NCBI RefSeq assembly: GCF_024380015.1
Contig: NZ_CP101508.1
Span: 930,001-994,000 of the forward strand
Origin: Photobacterium atrarenae
Lineage (GTDB): Bacteria > Pseudomonadota > Gammaproteobacteria > Enterobacterales > Vibrionaceae
DNA length: 64,000 nt
Direction of reading: 5' to 3'
Shown: positions 29,246 to 38,527 of the stretch, piece by piece
Numbering within the stretch: position 1 is the first letter of the stretch
Layout: each line of letters opens with the position of its first letter
Program-made: the position numbers and the translations under genes
Notes under the pieces: generated by a model
The model's input: only the letters and a program-made list of their open reading frames with translations
Database searches by the model: none
What the model was told of the DNA's origin: nothing

Positions 29246-31945
29246 ATGCCTGTTACAAACTTGGCTGAATTAGATGCAATGGTTGCACGTGTCAAAGCTG
29301 CTCAGAAAGAGTTTGCCACTTACTCTCAGGAGCAAGTCGACAAAATCTTTCGTGCCGCTTCACTGGCTGCGAACAATGCACGCATTCCTCTGGCCCAGCA
29401 GGCTGTTGCTGAATCCGGCATGGGTATTGTTGAAGATAAAGTGATTAAAAACCACTTCGCGTCTGAATTTATCTACAACAAATACAAAGATGAGCAGACC
29501 TGCGGGATCCTGGACGAAGACGATAACCTGGGAACAATGACCATCGCAGAGCCTGTCGGCATTATTTGCGGTATCGTTCCGACCACCAACCCGACATCAA
29601 CTGCAATCTTCAAATCTCTGATCTCCCTGAAGACCCGTAACGCGATTATTTTCTCACCGCACCCACGCGCTAAAGAGTCGACCAATGCTGCGGCGAAGCT
29701 GGTGCTGGATGCTGCTGTTGCTGCGGGCGCACCGAAAGACATCATCGGCTGGATTGATCAGCCTTCTGTTGAGCTGTCGAACGCGTTGATGAAGCACGAG
29801 GACATCAACCTGATTCTGGCCACCGGCGGCCCGGGCATGGTGAAAGCGGCATACTCTTCCGGTAAACCAGCGATTGGTGTCGGTGCGGGTAACGTGCCGG
29901 TTGTGATTGACGAAACTGCCGATATCAAGCGTGCCGTGGCATCTATCCTGATGTCCAAGACATTTGATAACGGCGTGGTCTGTGCCTCTGAGCAGGCGGC
30001 AATCGTGGTTGATTCTGTATATGACGAAGTGAAAGAGCGTTTTGCGTCACACAAAGGTTATGTGCTGAACAAAGCAGAAGCTGAAAAAGTTCGCCAGGTG
30101 CTGCTGATTGAAGGCAACCTCAATGCCAAGATTGTCGGCCAGCCAGCGACCAAGATCGCAGAGATGGCCGGGGTGAAAGTACCGGCAGATACCAAAGTAC
30201 TGATCGGTGAAGGTCTGGATAAAGTTTCTTATGATGATGCCTTTGCGCACGAGAAGCTGTCGCCGACCCTGGGTCTGTTCCGTGCCACTGACTTTGAAGA
30301 TGCCGTAGCACAGGCCGTGACGATGGTTGAAATCGGCGGTATCGGTCATACCTCTGGTCTGTACACCAACCAGGACGTGAACCAGGATCGTATCCGTTAC
30401 TTCGGTGACAAGCTGAAAACAGCACGGATTCTGGTGAACATCCCGACCACCCATGGTGGTATCGGCGACCTGTACAACTTCAACGTTGCTCCGTCTCTGA
30501 CGCTGGGCTGTGGCTCTTGGGGCGGTAACTCAATTTCTGAGAACGTGGGTCCGAAGCACCTGATCAACAAGAAGACAGTAGCGAAGCGAGCTGAGAATAT
30601 GCTGTGGCACAAACTTCCGAAATCGATTTACTTCCGTCGCGGCAGTCTGCCGATTGCCCTGGGCGACCTGGAAGGTAAGAAACGTGCATTCCTGGTGACA
30701 GACCGCTTCCTGTTCAACAACGGTTATGCCGACGACGTCGTCAGCCTGCTGAAAGCACAAGGCATGGAAGTTCAGACCTTCTTTGATGTTGAAGCTGACC
30801 CGACCCTGTCTGTGGTGGAGAAGGGTGCCGAAGCAATGAAGAGCTTCCAGCCTGACGTGATTCTGGCCCTGGGGGGTGGTTCTCCGATGGATGCCGCGAA
30901 GATCATGTGGGTGATGTACGAGCATCCGGAAACACACTTCGAAGAGCTGGCGATGCGCTTTATGGATATCCGTAAACGTATCTACAAGTTCCCGAAAATG
31001 GGTGAGAAGGCGGAGCTGGTTTGTATCACCACCACTTCAGGGACGGGTTCTGAAGTGACGCCATTTGCGGTTGTGACAGACGACAAGACCGGTGCGAAAT
31101 ACCCACTGGCGGACTATGAGTTGACACCACAAATGGCGATTGTTGATGCCAACCTGGTGATGAACATGCCGAAATCTCTGACTGCCTTTGGTGGTTACGA
31201 TGCGGTGACGCATGCCCTGGAAGCTTACGTTTCTGTGCTGGCGAACGAGTACTCTGACGGCCAGGCGCTACAAGCCCTGAAGATGCTGAAAGAGTACCTG
31301 CCTTCAAGCTATGCCAACGGCGCGAACGACCCGATTGCCCGTGAGAAAGTGCACAATGCGGCGACCATTGCCGGTATCGCATTTGCTAACGCCTTCCTGG
31401 GTGTATGTCACTCCATGGCGCACAAAATCGGTGCTGAGTTCCACCTGCCGCACGGCCTGGCAAATGCCCTGCTGATTTCAAATGTGGTTCGTTATAATGC
31501 CAATGACAACCCAACCAAGCAGACTGCGTTTTCTCAGTACGACCGTCCGCAGGCACGTCGTCGCTATGCTGAAGTGGCTGACCATCTGGGCCTGTCTTTG
31601 CCGGGTGACCGTACAGCACAGAAAATCGAGCGCCTGCTGGGCTGGCTGGACGAGCTGAAGACCAACCTGGAAATTCCGAAGTCCATTCAGGCCGCTGGTG
31701 TGCCGGAGTCTGACTTCCTGGCGAAACTGGATGAGTTGTCTGTGGAAGCATTCGATGATCAGTGTACCGGTGCGAACCCGCGCTACCCGCTGATCAGCGA
31801 ACTGAAAGATGTCCTGGTTGCCTCATACTACGGTAAGGCTTACGTGGAAGGTGAAACCTTCGAAGGCACAACAGTGATCAAGAAGAAAGCCGATCAGAAG
31901 CCAGCTGAAGCACCAAAAGCGAAAAAAGCAGCTGCAACTGCTTAA
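29246..31945 (+). CDS. adhE: Bifunctional acetaldehyde-CoA / alcohol dehydrogenase AdhE
   Basis: Reduces acetyl-CoA to acetaldehyde and then ethanol in fermentation, regenerating NAD+; in relatives it polymerises as spirosomes. It has 899 residues. The N-terminal aldehyde dehydrogenase domain (about 1-440) has its catalytic Cys in FDNGVVCASEQ. The C-terminal iron alcohol dehydrogenase (about 450-870) has GGGSPMDAAKIMW and metal-binding His in FHLPHGLANA and CHSMAHKIG. The tail is Lys/Ala rich. A good ribosome-binding site (TAGGAG) precedes the ATG. Confidence 0.97.
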   Translation: MPVTNLAELDAMVARVKAAQKEFATYSQEQVDKIFRAASLAANNARIPLAQQAVAESGMGIVEDKVIKNHFASEFIYNKYKDEQTCGILDEDDNLGTMTIAEPVGIICGIVPTTNPTSTAIFKSLISLKTRNAIIFSPHPRAKESTNAAAKLVLDAAVAAGAPKDIIGWIDQPSVELSNALMKHEDINLILATGGPGMVKAAYSSGKPAIGVGAGNVPVVIDETADIKRAVASILMSKTFDNGVVCASEQAAIVVDSVYDEVKERFASHKGYVLNKAEAEKVRQVLLIEGNLNAKIVGQPATKIAEMAGVKVPADTKVLIGEGLDKVSYDDAFAHEKLSPTLGLFRATDFEDAVAQAVTMVEIGGIGHTSGLYTNQDVNQDRIRYFGDKLKTARILVNIPTTHGGIGDLYNFNVAPSLTLGCGSWGGNSISENVGPKHLINKKTVAKRAENMLWHKLPKSIYFRRGSLPIALGDLEGKKRAFLVTDRFLFNNGYADDVVSLLKAQGMEVQTFFDVEADPTLSVVEKGAEAMKSFQPDVILALGGGSPMDAAKIMWVMYEHPETHFEELAMRFMDIRKRIYKFPKMGEKAELVCITTTSGTGSEVTPFAVVTDDKTGAKYPLADYELTPQMAIVDANLVMNMPKSLTAFGGYDAVTHALEAYVSVLANEYSDGQALQALKMLKEYLPSSYANGANDPIAREKVHNAATIAGIAFANAFLGVCHSMAHKIGAEFHLPHGLANALLISNVVRYNANDNPTKQTAFSQYDRPQARRRYAEVADHLGLSLPGDRTAQKIERLLGWLDELKTNLEIPKSIQAAGVPESDFLAKLDELSVEAFDDQCTGANPRYPLISELKDVLVASYYGKAYVEGETFEGTTVIKKKADQKPAEAPKAKKAAATA

Positions 31946-31996
31946 GGTACAAAATCAGTTGTTATAGCTAGCGCACTTGCTTTACAACGCACCACG

Positions 31997-32024
31997 AGCC
32001 CGCCTTTCTGGCGGGCTTTTTTTC
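31997..32024 (+). terminator. Intrinsic terminator after adhE
   Basis: AGCCCGCC/GGCGGGCT stem with loop TTTCT and T7. Confidence 0.9.
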
Positions 32025-32096
32025 ATCGGGTGATGACGCTTTCGTTGAGAGGGCGTTGCGAGGACTGTCTTTGCTCGATGGCTCGGGGTGTACGAC

Positions 32097-32783
32097 TTAA
32101 CCGGCTTCTGCCTCAATCATCCGGCCGTTAAAGTAGTCGTTGGCCACAATATACTCGGCGCAGCGGACGATCTCATATTGCATCGGCATGCTGAGCTGGC
32201 AGTCGCTTTGGCAGGATTGGCCTTCCAGACACAGTGGGACGACGCCACCCACCCGGATATTAAACTCGGCCAGCTCTTTGGCCCAGCTTTGCGTCAGTCC
32301 CGAAATCATGGCTTTTGAGCTGCTGTTGGCAGGCTGGCTGGCATTGAAATAGCTGGCGGCCAGGTTGATGATCACCCCTTCACTGTGGTGCTCACGCATG
32401 TAGCTGGCGGCATGCTTGCCGAAGATGAAAAAAGGGGTTGCGCCTTCAATCATTGAGCGGCAGAAGCGATCGACGGAGGTCGGTTCGAGCAGGGAAGGCA
32501 ATTCGGCGTTCTGCCAGTAGTTGATCAGGACATCAATGGCGCCAAACCGGCGGTCAATGTCGCGGATCAGCTGCGCAATTGAGGTTTCGTCCTGGGTGGT
32601 GAGCAAAAACGTGTCTGAATCACCACCGGCACACAGGCAGGCCTGTTGCACCTGTGCCAGGCGATCGGGCTGGATATCGACCAATGCCAGTTTGGCACCC
32701 AGAGAAGCGAAATGAAGTGAAATCGCTTTGCCCACCGGGCAGCCAGCAGCTGTAACGACAAAAACGGATTGTGCGATATTCAT
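32097..32783 (-). CDS. SDR-fold protein with altered active site
   Basis: A 228-residue short-chain dehydrogenase/reductase-like protein. The cofactor motif is degenerate (TAAGCPVGKAIS instead of TGxxxGIG) and LINYWQNAE replaces the usual NNAG. Where YxxxK is expected the sequence is NSSSK (in PANSSSKAMISG), so the catalytic Tyr is Asn while the Lys is kept. A normal dehydrogenase is therefore unlikely unless another residue substitutes. Several Cys pairs (CLCAGG, CLEGQSCQSDC) are unusual. It has its own ribosome-binding site (GAGGGG) and stands alone. Confidence 0.75.
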   Translation of the reverse strand: MNIAQSVFVVTAAGCPVGKAISLHFASLGAKLALVDIQPDRLAQVQQACLCAGGDSDTFLLTTQDETSIAQLIRDIDRRFGAIDVLINYWQNAELPSLLEPTSVDRFCRSMIEGATPFFIFGKHAASYMREHHSEGVIINLAASYFNASQPANSSSKAMISGLTQSWAKELAEFNIRVGGVVPLCLEGQSCQSDCQLSMPMQYEIVRCAEYIVANDYFNGRMIEAEAG

Positions 32784-33125
32784 AACCTGTGTTCCCCTCG
32801 TCGGTTTGGACCATGTCTGACCATGCTCACGGATATGGTTACCGATTGGTGGTGCTTTTTATTATTTTCTGACCTGTTTGCCGTGGCTGACGCGCACGAG
32901 GGCAGTTATCAACTTACGCTCGGTGTTAGTGGGTCGATCATTCTCGACTCACTTTTCGGCATCGTGACACTGACGATGGCCGTGAACAGTGAACAAGTGC
33001 CCAATTCCTTCAAACTCCGTATTTATGTTAGTGAACTGTGAGCAGGGTGCGGTTTGGGTATCGTAAAGCTATGACGCTTATCACGAAATAAAAGCGTCTC
33101 AGGCGGGTTCACAGTTGGTGGTTTG
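32784..33125. other. 342-bp intergenic region
   Basis: No supported gene. The plus-strand frame covering 32769-33041 overlaps the start of the SDR gene and has no ribosome-binding site or family resemblance. A weak hairpin GACGCTT/AAGCGTC (33073-33079 with 33092-33098) lies just downstream of the 173-residue hypothetical gene's stop. Confidence 0.45.
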
Positions 33126-33647
33126 TCAGGTGATACGCTGCATTTCGGCGTAGCGTTTCGCCTGGATCAGCGACAGGTACAGATCCTGCGGCGAAGCCTG
33201 AATACTGGCCTCTTCCTTGGGGGGAAGCATGCGGCGTTCATGGCCGGACAGGTTGTGGTATACCTCCTCGGGCATTCCCTTGGTGCCCTGGGGCGGGAAG
33301 TCGAGCGCGGTGGGTTGCAGGCCCTGGAGCAGGCGAACATCGCCCAGATCGCCGCTTTGGTGGAAAGCGGCCGCCTGGATGGCGCTGTGAGTATAACAGT
33401 GCTCTGTGGTCGTCAGTGGCTGCGGAGGCTGGAGCTCAAAGTATGTCCGCAGCTCTGCTTCTGTTTTGCCGGGGGCTGGCGGCGCATCGACCGGAACGGT
33501 TTCCAGCTGATCCGGCGACAGCATAGCCAGCATCAACGCAAAGTCAGCCCGACGCCCGCCTTCAACCGCATGGTTGAGGTGGTCGCCCAGCTGTACTTCG
33601 TGAATGAGCTGTGCTTTATCGAGAGTGTGGACCTGCATGGACGACAC
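33126..33647 (-). CDS. Hypothetical protein, 173 residues
   Basis: Not recognised. The soluble, acidic protein has an N-terminal part with QLGDHLNHAVEGGRRADFALMLAMLS, a Pro-rich middle (VDAPPAPGKTE, ELQPPQPLTT) and a C-terminal helical part ending LSLIQAKRYAEMQRIT. There is no signal peptide or membrane segment. GTG 33647 was chosen over ATG 33638 because GGAG lies six bases before the GTG but fifteen before the ATG. The well-placed ribosome-binding site and ordinary codon use argue that it is real. Confidence 0.65.
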   Translation of the reverse strand: MSSMQVHTLDKAQLIHEVQLGDHLNHAVEGGRRADFALMLAMLSPDQLETVPVDAPPAPGKTEAELRTYFELQPPQPLTTTEHCYTHSAIQAAAFHQSGDLGDVRLLQGLQPTALDFPPQGTKGMPEEVYHNLSGHERRMLPPKEEASIQASPQDLYLSLIQAKRYAEMQRIT

Positions 33648-33753
33648 TGTGCGCTCCGATCAATCTGAGAAAATAACAAAGAATGCTTACTTGATTTATC
33701 GGAGTGAGGCGTCAGAACTTTAAGATTTTTTCAATGTCACTGGTTAATCGTGT

Positions 33754-34905
33754 TTAGCTCAGCGCTTCAATGGCCTGCTGCATTCGGTCGAGTGCCTGAT
33801 TCAGGGTCTGGCTGGTGCAGGCGAAATTGAGCCGGACAAAGCCGGGATCGCCAAAATCAGCCCCCGGTGACAGGCCGACCCCGGCTTGTTCGAAAAATTT
33901 AAACGGGCTGGGGACCGGCAGGGCCGAAGCGTCAATCCAGGCCAGGTAAGTGGCCTCAATCGGGTGAAGTTTGAGGTAAGGCATGGCGTTAATGCGTGTG
34001 GTCAGTCGGTCGCGGTGCTGGCGCAAAAAGGCCAGTTGCTGCTCGAGCCAGGGCTGGCAGCTTTCATAAGCCGCCTGGGCTGCGGTGTAGGCCAGCACAT
34101 TGACTTCTGGCACGATGCCTGCCTTGGTCTTGAGAAAGCGTCGGCGTAGCGCCGGATCCGGTATGATTGCCATCGAAGCGCCCAAGCCGGCAATATTGAA
34201 GGTTTTGCTTGGAGCGATGAGGGTAACCGAGCGTTGTGCGGCACTGTCGCTGAGGCTGGCAAACGGGATATGCCGGGCGTTGGGGTCGAGAAGCAAGTCG
34301 CTGTGAATTTCATCGGAGCAGACATAGAGATCGTGCTGCTCGGCAAAGGCCAGGATGTCCTGGAGCTCCTCACGGTGGAACACGGTTCCACCCGGGTTGA
34401 GCGGGTTACACAGCAACATGAGTTTTGATGCCGGCGTTACCTCTGTCTGGCTCAGGTCAAGCAGCCAGCGCTGGTCCTGCAAGGTGATCGGGGCGATACT
34501 GAGCGGGCGCTGGGCGAGTTTAGCCGCCGAGGTAAAGGGCGGATAAATCGGCTTGGGGCTGATCACCCCTTGTTCCGGTGCCGTTAGCGCCCGGACAGTC
34601 AGGTTGATGCCGCACACAAGGCCCGGTAGATATACAATCCAGTCCGGCTCAATGTGCCACTGGTAGCGCTGCCACATCCGCTTGACCAGCAACTCGGTCA
34701 GTCGCTCCGGGGCCCGGCCATAGCCAAAAACACCATGGTCGACATGGCGGTGCAGGGCGTCGGTAATGGCCTGCGGGACTCTGAAGTCGCTGTCGGCAAC
34801 CCACATTGGCAGCACATCCTGATCTTTGTATTTGTGCCATTTCACACTGTTGCTGTTGCGGCGATCAACCGGCTGATCAAAAAGCGATTGCGGCGTCTGG
34901 GTCAT
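33754..34905 (-). CDS. MalY/PatB family PLP enzyme, probable cystathionine beta-lyase
   Basis: A class I/II PLP-dependent C-S lyase or aminotransferase, 383 residues. It has DFRVPQAITDAL and GVFGYGRAPERLTELLVKR near the N-terminus, LCNPLNPGG, and the PLP lysine in APSKTFNIAGLGAS. Family members cleave cystathionine or other cysteine thioethers; E. coli MalY also modulates the maltose activator. No maltose genes are nearby, so beta-lyase is the better guess. Confidence 0.88.
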   Translation of the reverse strand: MTQTPQSLFDQPVDRRNSNSVKWHKYKDQDVLPMWVADSDFRVPQAITDALHRHVDHGVFGYGRAPERLTELLVKRMWQRYQWHIEPDWIVYLPGLVCGINLTVRALTAPEQGVISPKPIYPPFTSAAKLAQRPLSIAPITLQDQRWLLDLSQTEVTPASKLMLLCNPLNPGGTVFHREELQDILAFAEQHDLYVCSDEIHSDLLLDPNARHIPFASLSDSAAQRSVTLIAPSKTFNIAGLGASMAIIPDPALRRRFLKTKAGIVPEVNVLAYTAAQAAYESCQPWLEQQLAFLRQHRDRLTTRINAMPYLKLHPIEATYLAWIDASALPVPSPFKFFEQAGVGLSPGADFGDPGFVRLNFACTSQTLNQALDRMQQAIEALS

Positions 34906-34963
34906 GCTGTCATTCCGTTGATAGATTGGTTGTCGTTCATCATGTTAGCGGAAATTGCGGATG

Positions 34964-34988
34964 AAAAAAGCCCCGGATGAACCGGGGC
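34964..34988 (-). terminator. Terminator of the ATP-grasp operon
   Basis: On the minus strand, GCCCCGG and CCGGGGC form the stem around a 5-base loop, followed by T6. It lies 25 bases after the ATP-grasp gene. Confidence 0.82.
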
Positions 34989-35012
34989 AGAGATGGATAG
35001 CATCTTCCTTGG

Positions 35013-35993
35013 CTAAAACTTCGGCCGGACACCGAATTGTTCGGCGGCATAGTCGACCCGCTCCTCCGGGGTCGGCGGCGTATTCGGCGTACCGAGGTTT
35101 TCGATATGGTGCAGGCGGGGCAGCAGGCCGCAGCCGTTGGCCGTTTGAATGGCCAGCCCCGGGCGGGCGTTGAGCTCAAGCACCATCGGCCCCTTGACTT
35201 TATCCAGCACCATATCGGTGCCCATATAGCCCAGTCCTGCCATTTCCCAGGCACTGGCGGCCAGTGTCAGCAGCCGGTGCCAGTTCGGGACCACCAGCTC
35301 GCTCAGCAGCCGGCCGGTGTCCGGATGCCGCTCGACCGGGTGGTCAAACTGAACCGCTCGAACAGCCTTGCCGGTGGCAATATCGAGTCCGACCCCGACT
35401 GCTCCCTGGTGAAGGTTGGCTTTGCCGTCCGACGCCGCGGTGGAGCAGCGCATCATCGCCATTACCGGGTAGCCCTTAAACACGATGACCCGGATATCCG
35501 GCACGCCTTCAAAGCTGAAGCCGTCAAATACATTATCGAACTGGATCAGATTTTCGACCATGGCGACGTCGTTCTTCCCGCCGAGGGAAAACAGGCCTGC
35601 CAGGGTGTTGGTGATGTGGCGCTCCACATCCTGCTTGTTTATTTCGGCGCCGGACGGTTTCACATAGACCCCGTCTTTGTGCCTCACGACCACCAGGATC
35701 CCTTTGCCGCCGGAACCCTGAGCCGGTTTGATGACAAAGCCGGGCCAGTCTTTGACCATGTCATGGATCCGTTTGACATAGACCTGGCTGTTAATCACCC
35801 CGATCAGCTCCGGTACCGTGGCCCCGGCACGCTGGGCTATCCGCTTTGTTTTGAGCTTGTCATCGACCAGCGGATACAGGCTGCGGTCATTGTAGCGGCC
35901 AATGTAGCTGTGATTGCGCTGGTTCATGCCCATGATGCCGCGCTGGCGCAGTTTGAACGGTGAGGTAAACTGGGATAATAGCGACATCATCAT
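35013..35993 (-). CDS. RimK-like ATP-grasp ligase
   Basis: A 326-residue ATP-grasp protein of the alpha-L-glutamate-ligase-related family that travels with 7TM inactive transglutaminases. FVIKPAQGSGGKGILVV is the nucleotide lysine/glycine loop; PDIRVIVFKG and the Mg-binding MVLELNARPGLAIQ complete the fold. It should form an amide or peptide bond between a carboxylate and an amine using ATP; the substrate is unknown. Its start directly abuts the upstream stop (35994), so translation is coupled. It is the third gene of the operon and ends at a terminator. Confidence 0.85.
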   Translation of the reverse strand: MMMSLLSQFTSPFKLRQRGIMGMNQRNHSYIGRYNDRSLYPLVDDKLKTKRIAQRAGATVPELIGVINSQVYVKRIHDMVKDWPGFVIKPAQGSGGKGILVVVRHKDGVYVKPSGAEINKQDVERHITNTLAGLFSLGGKNDVAMVENLIQFDNVFDGFSFEGVPDIRVIVFKGYPVMAMMRCSTAASDGKANLHQGAVGVGLDIATGKAVRAVQFDHPVERHPDTGRLLSELVVPNWHRLLTLAASAWEMAGLGYMGTDMVLDKVKGPMVLELNARPGLAIQTANGCGLLPRLHHIENLGTPNTPPTPEERVDYAAEQFGVRPKF

Positions 35994-37499
35994 TTAACTC
36001 TCCGCCAGCGGTTTGAAGCGACGCAATTCGCTCAGACGGTAGCCAGTATAGTTCCCCAACATCAGGATCAACGCCAGCACGATCAGCTGAATGCCGATAA
36101 AGTTGAATGTCAGGTGACGTACCAGGCCATTGGTCATTGCCAGGTAGACCAGGATTGCCGTTAGCAGCGAGCCGCCGCCCTGGATCAGCACTTCCTTGGC
36201 CCCTTCTTCTTCCCACAGGATCGACATCCGCTCTATGGTCCAGGACAGGATGATCATCGGGAAGAAGGTGATCGACAGGCCTTCCACCAGGCCGATCTTA
36301 AAGGCAACGACGGCAAAGACGGAGATGATCAGGATCACCGTGATGATCACCGCTGAGATTCGGGCCACCAGCAACAAGTTCAACCGGGAGAGATAGCTGC
36401 GGATAATAAGGCCGGTTCCGACAATCAGCAGGAAGCCGATGATGCCGGGGAGCAGTTGGGTCTGGACGAACGCTACCGCGATGAGCACCGGCATAAAGGT
36501 CCCGGAGGTCTTCAAGCCGACAATAATGCGTAAAAAGACCACCACCAAGGCGCCGATTGGCACGAGCATGATGGTCTTAAACATTGCCTGCTCTTCAATG
36601 GGCAGGCTGTGGATTGAGAAGTTCAGCAGATCTTCGGCCTGGACTTTATCCCGGGTTGCCTGCTGCGGGGTGATGTCCTGGGCGATGATCGAAAAACTGA
36701 TGTTGGAGTTGCGCCCACCGATCACATCGAGCAGCGAGTGACCGTGCTGGTTCCAGACCAGAATATTATCCGGCTTGCCTTCACGCCCGCTTTGCGGATC
36801 GAACAGGTGCCAGGTCTCGCCGTCCCACACTTCCAGCATCGGGTTGATGCTTTGCCGGCGACGGCCATCTTCCAGCTGCAGGCCGCCGACCATCCGGGCA
36901 TTGATCCCTTCCAGTGACAGCAGGTTGATAATGGCCTGCTCGCGGCTCATGCTGTCGAGCAGCAACGAGGCATTCTGATTGGATTTGTCGTTGAGGGCCT
37001 TGATCAGCTCCCGGGTCAGGGTCGCATTGTCAGCAGACAGGCTGCGGGCCCGGCTCAGCAGGGCTTCGGCAGCGGTTTGCTGTGGGTTATCCAAACTGAC
37101 GGATAAAGGGACATCACTCGGTGGTTCAATGCTGTAGCTGGCCTGGCGATCAACCAGCATCTGGGTTTTGTAATACAGGATCTGCTTGCCGGAGGCTTCA
37201 CGAATGGACCATTCAGCCCGGCGGCCCATATCGGTGTCGATCAGCGCAACCCCGTACCCCGGGGAAGAAGTGCTTTCATCGATCAGGGTAAAGCCCTGCT
37301 GGGTTTCCGGGGCCGCCATTGAGACTTTGACCGGATCACCAGTGGCATCAAACTCGATTCGGGCTTCCAGCTCCCACAGCGCACGTTGTTCGCCCGGCGT
37401 CCAGGGAACGCCGTACACGTCATGACGGTACAGGCTCAGCGCCGCTCCGGCGATAACGAGTAACGTGATCAAGAAATAAAACGGGATTCTAGATGTCAT
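35994..37499 (-). CDS. Inactive-transglutaminase-like domain fused to seven TM helices
   Basis: A 501-residue inner-membrane protein. An N-terminal TM segment (about 8-25) anchors a periplasmic region (about 30-270) that includes a transglutaminase-like fold (EQAIINLLSLEGINARMVGG, WDGETWHLFDPQSGREG) in which the catalytic Cys is absent. Seven hydrophobic helices follow from about 310 to 490. The family is conserved with the flanking ATP-grasp and protease genes and is thought to bind a peptide on the outside. It starts 9 bases after the protease gene. Confidence 0.85.
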   Translation of the reverse strand: MTSRIPFYFLITLLVIAGAALSLYRHDVYGVPWTPGEQRALWELEARIEFDATGDPVKVSMAAPETQQGFTLIDESTSSPGYGVALIDTDMGRRAEWSIREASGKQILYYKTQMLVDRQASYSIEPPSDVPLSVSLDNPQQTAAEALLSRARSLSADNATLTRELIKALNDKSNQNASLLLDSMSREQAIINLLSLEGINARMVGGLQLEDGRRRQSINPMLEVWDGETWHLFDPQSGREGKPDNILVWNQHGHSLLDVIGGRNSNISFSIIAQDITPQQATRDKVQAEDLLNFSIHSLPIEEQAMFKTIMLVPIGALVVVFLRIIVGLKTSGTFMPVLIAVAFVQTQLLPGIIGFLLIVGTGLIIRSYLSRLNLLLVARISAVIITVILIISVFAVVAFKIGLVEGLSITFFPMIILSWTIERMSILWEEEGAKEVLIQGGGSLLTAILVYLAMTNGLVRHLTFNFIGIQLIVLALILMLGNYTGYRLSELRRFKPLAES

Positions 37500-37508
37500 G
37501 ACAGCCTC

Positions 37509-38282
37509 TTATTTTGTTGTTGGTCTTCTCTGTTCATTCATTCCCTGGACGAATTTTTTACCGACATCTACCAAAGCGATATCTTTAAAGAATTCGCGGC
37601 CGAGCAGGACCGGATAGGTCATTTGGCTGCGATCAGCAAGCGTAAACTGTGTTTTCTCATGAAGTTGCCCTAGTTTCAACCAGGCTTCAATTACCGGGCG
37701 TCGCTCCGGCTCATCGGAAGTCGACTGGCGAATCTTCACCCAGCGAACGATTGGCGCTTCGATGATCTCCGGCTCGATGTCAGAGTTATCCGCGTCATGG
37801 CTTAAATTAAAGCGAACCCACTCTTTTCCGTCACGTTCAAACACCTGGAGATCGACGGCGTTGAGTGATGATGTGGTGGCACCGGTATCGACTCTGGCTT
37901 TAAAGAATGACTGTATTGAGTCTAGCCAAACCCATTCCTCTTCGCCCAAAATCACTTTACCGTGAGCCACTTTTGCCTCTTTGGCCGGATCGGTCAGTTT
38001 GACTGAATCCTGCTTCTTACCTGTATTGGCCGGTGGAGGTACGGGCACCGGACGAGGTTGATGGGACAATCCTTCAGAGAGCGTAGAAAGCTCTTTTTCC
38101 AGGTTGGCAATATATTCTTTTTGCTCGTCAATTTGCTGGATCATGGTGGCAAGCTGGAAGTTCACCCGGTTTTCCATCGTATTGATGGCCTGCATGGTTT
38201 TTTCGTGGCTATTGTCGGTTTGGGTCAGGGTACAACCGGAAAGCAGGGCAACAGTGAACAAGGGCACATAGCGGCGCAGCAT
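37509..38282 (-). CDS. Lipoprotein with retropepsin-like (RimB / Zn_protease family) domain
   Basis: A 257-residue lipoprotein: MLRRYVPLFTVALLSGC with Cys17 as lipidation site, then a short coiled-coil-like helix (about 22-75), a Pro-rich linker and the protease domain (about 105-245). VDTGATTSSL (about 131-140) is the aspartyl-protease motif of this family, formerly called ATP-dependent zinc protease. ATG 38282 was chosen over the upstream ATG 38384 because GGAG is correctly placed and it begins the signal peptide. First gene of the three-gene operon. Confidence 0.87.
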   Translation of the reverse strand: MLRRYVPLFTVALLSGCTLTQTDNSHEKTMQAINTMENRVNFQLATMIQQIDEQKEYIANLEKELSTLSEGLSHQPRPVPVPPPANTGKKQDSVKLTDPAKEAKVAHGKVILGEEEWVWLDSIQSFFKARVDTGATTSSLNAVDLQVFERDGKEWVRFNLSHDADNSDIEPEIIEAPIVRWVKIRQSTSDEPERRPVIEAWLKLGQLHEKTQFTLADRSQMTYPVLLGREFFKDIALVDVGKKFVQGMNEQRRPTTK

Positions 38283-38527
38283 GATAACTCCTGGGCGTTT
38301 TGTTATAAATATTCGTGATAGTCGAGCGTGTTGTGGTTGATTAACCGGCATCGGCAAGGACCAACAGGGTCGCAAAGCAGGCAAATTGTTACAGCGCGCG
38401 TTGCGGACGTCGTCGGGTGCGGCGGCTTCAATTTGCTTTCGAGCGTGCCTGATATTTTATATTTCAACTACATGGCAGGTTATTGTAGCTTACAAAAAGG
38501 GATGCGAATAGCACCCCTTGTCAATCC

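Noticed and set aside
32769..33041. 90-codon plus-strand frame
   Set aside because: Begins antisense in the SDR gene, no ribosome-binding site, no recognisable domain.
35037..35963. 308-codon plus-strand frame
   Set aside because: Antisense shadow of the ATP-grasp gene, with no independent support.
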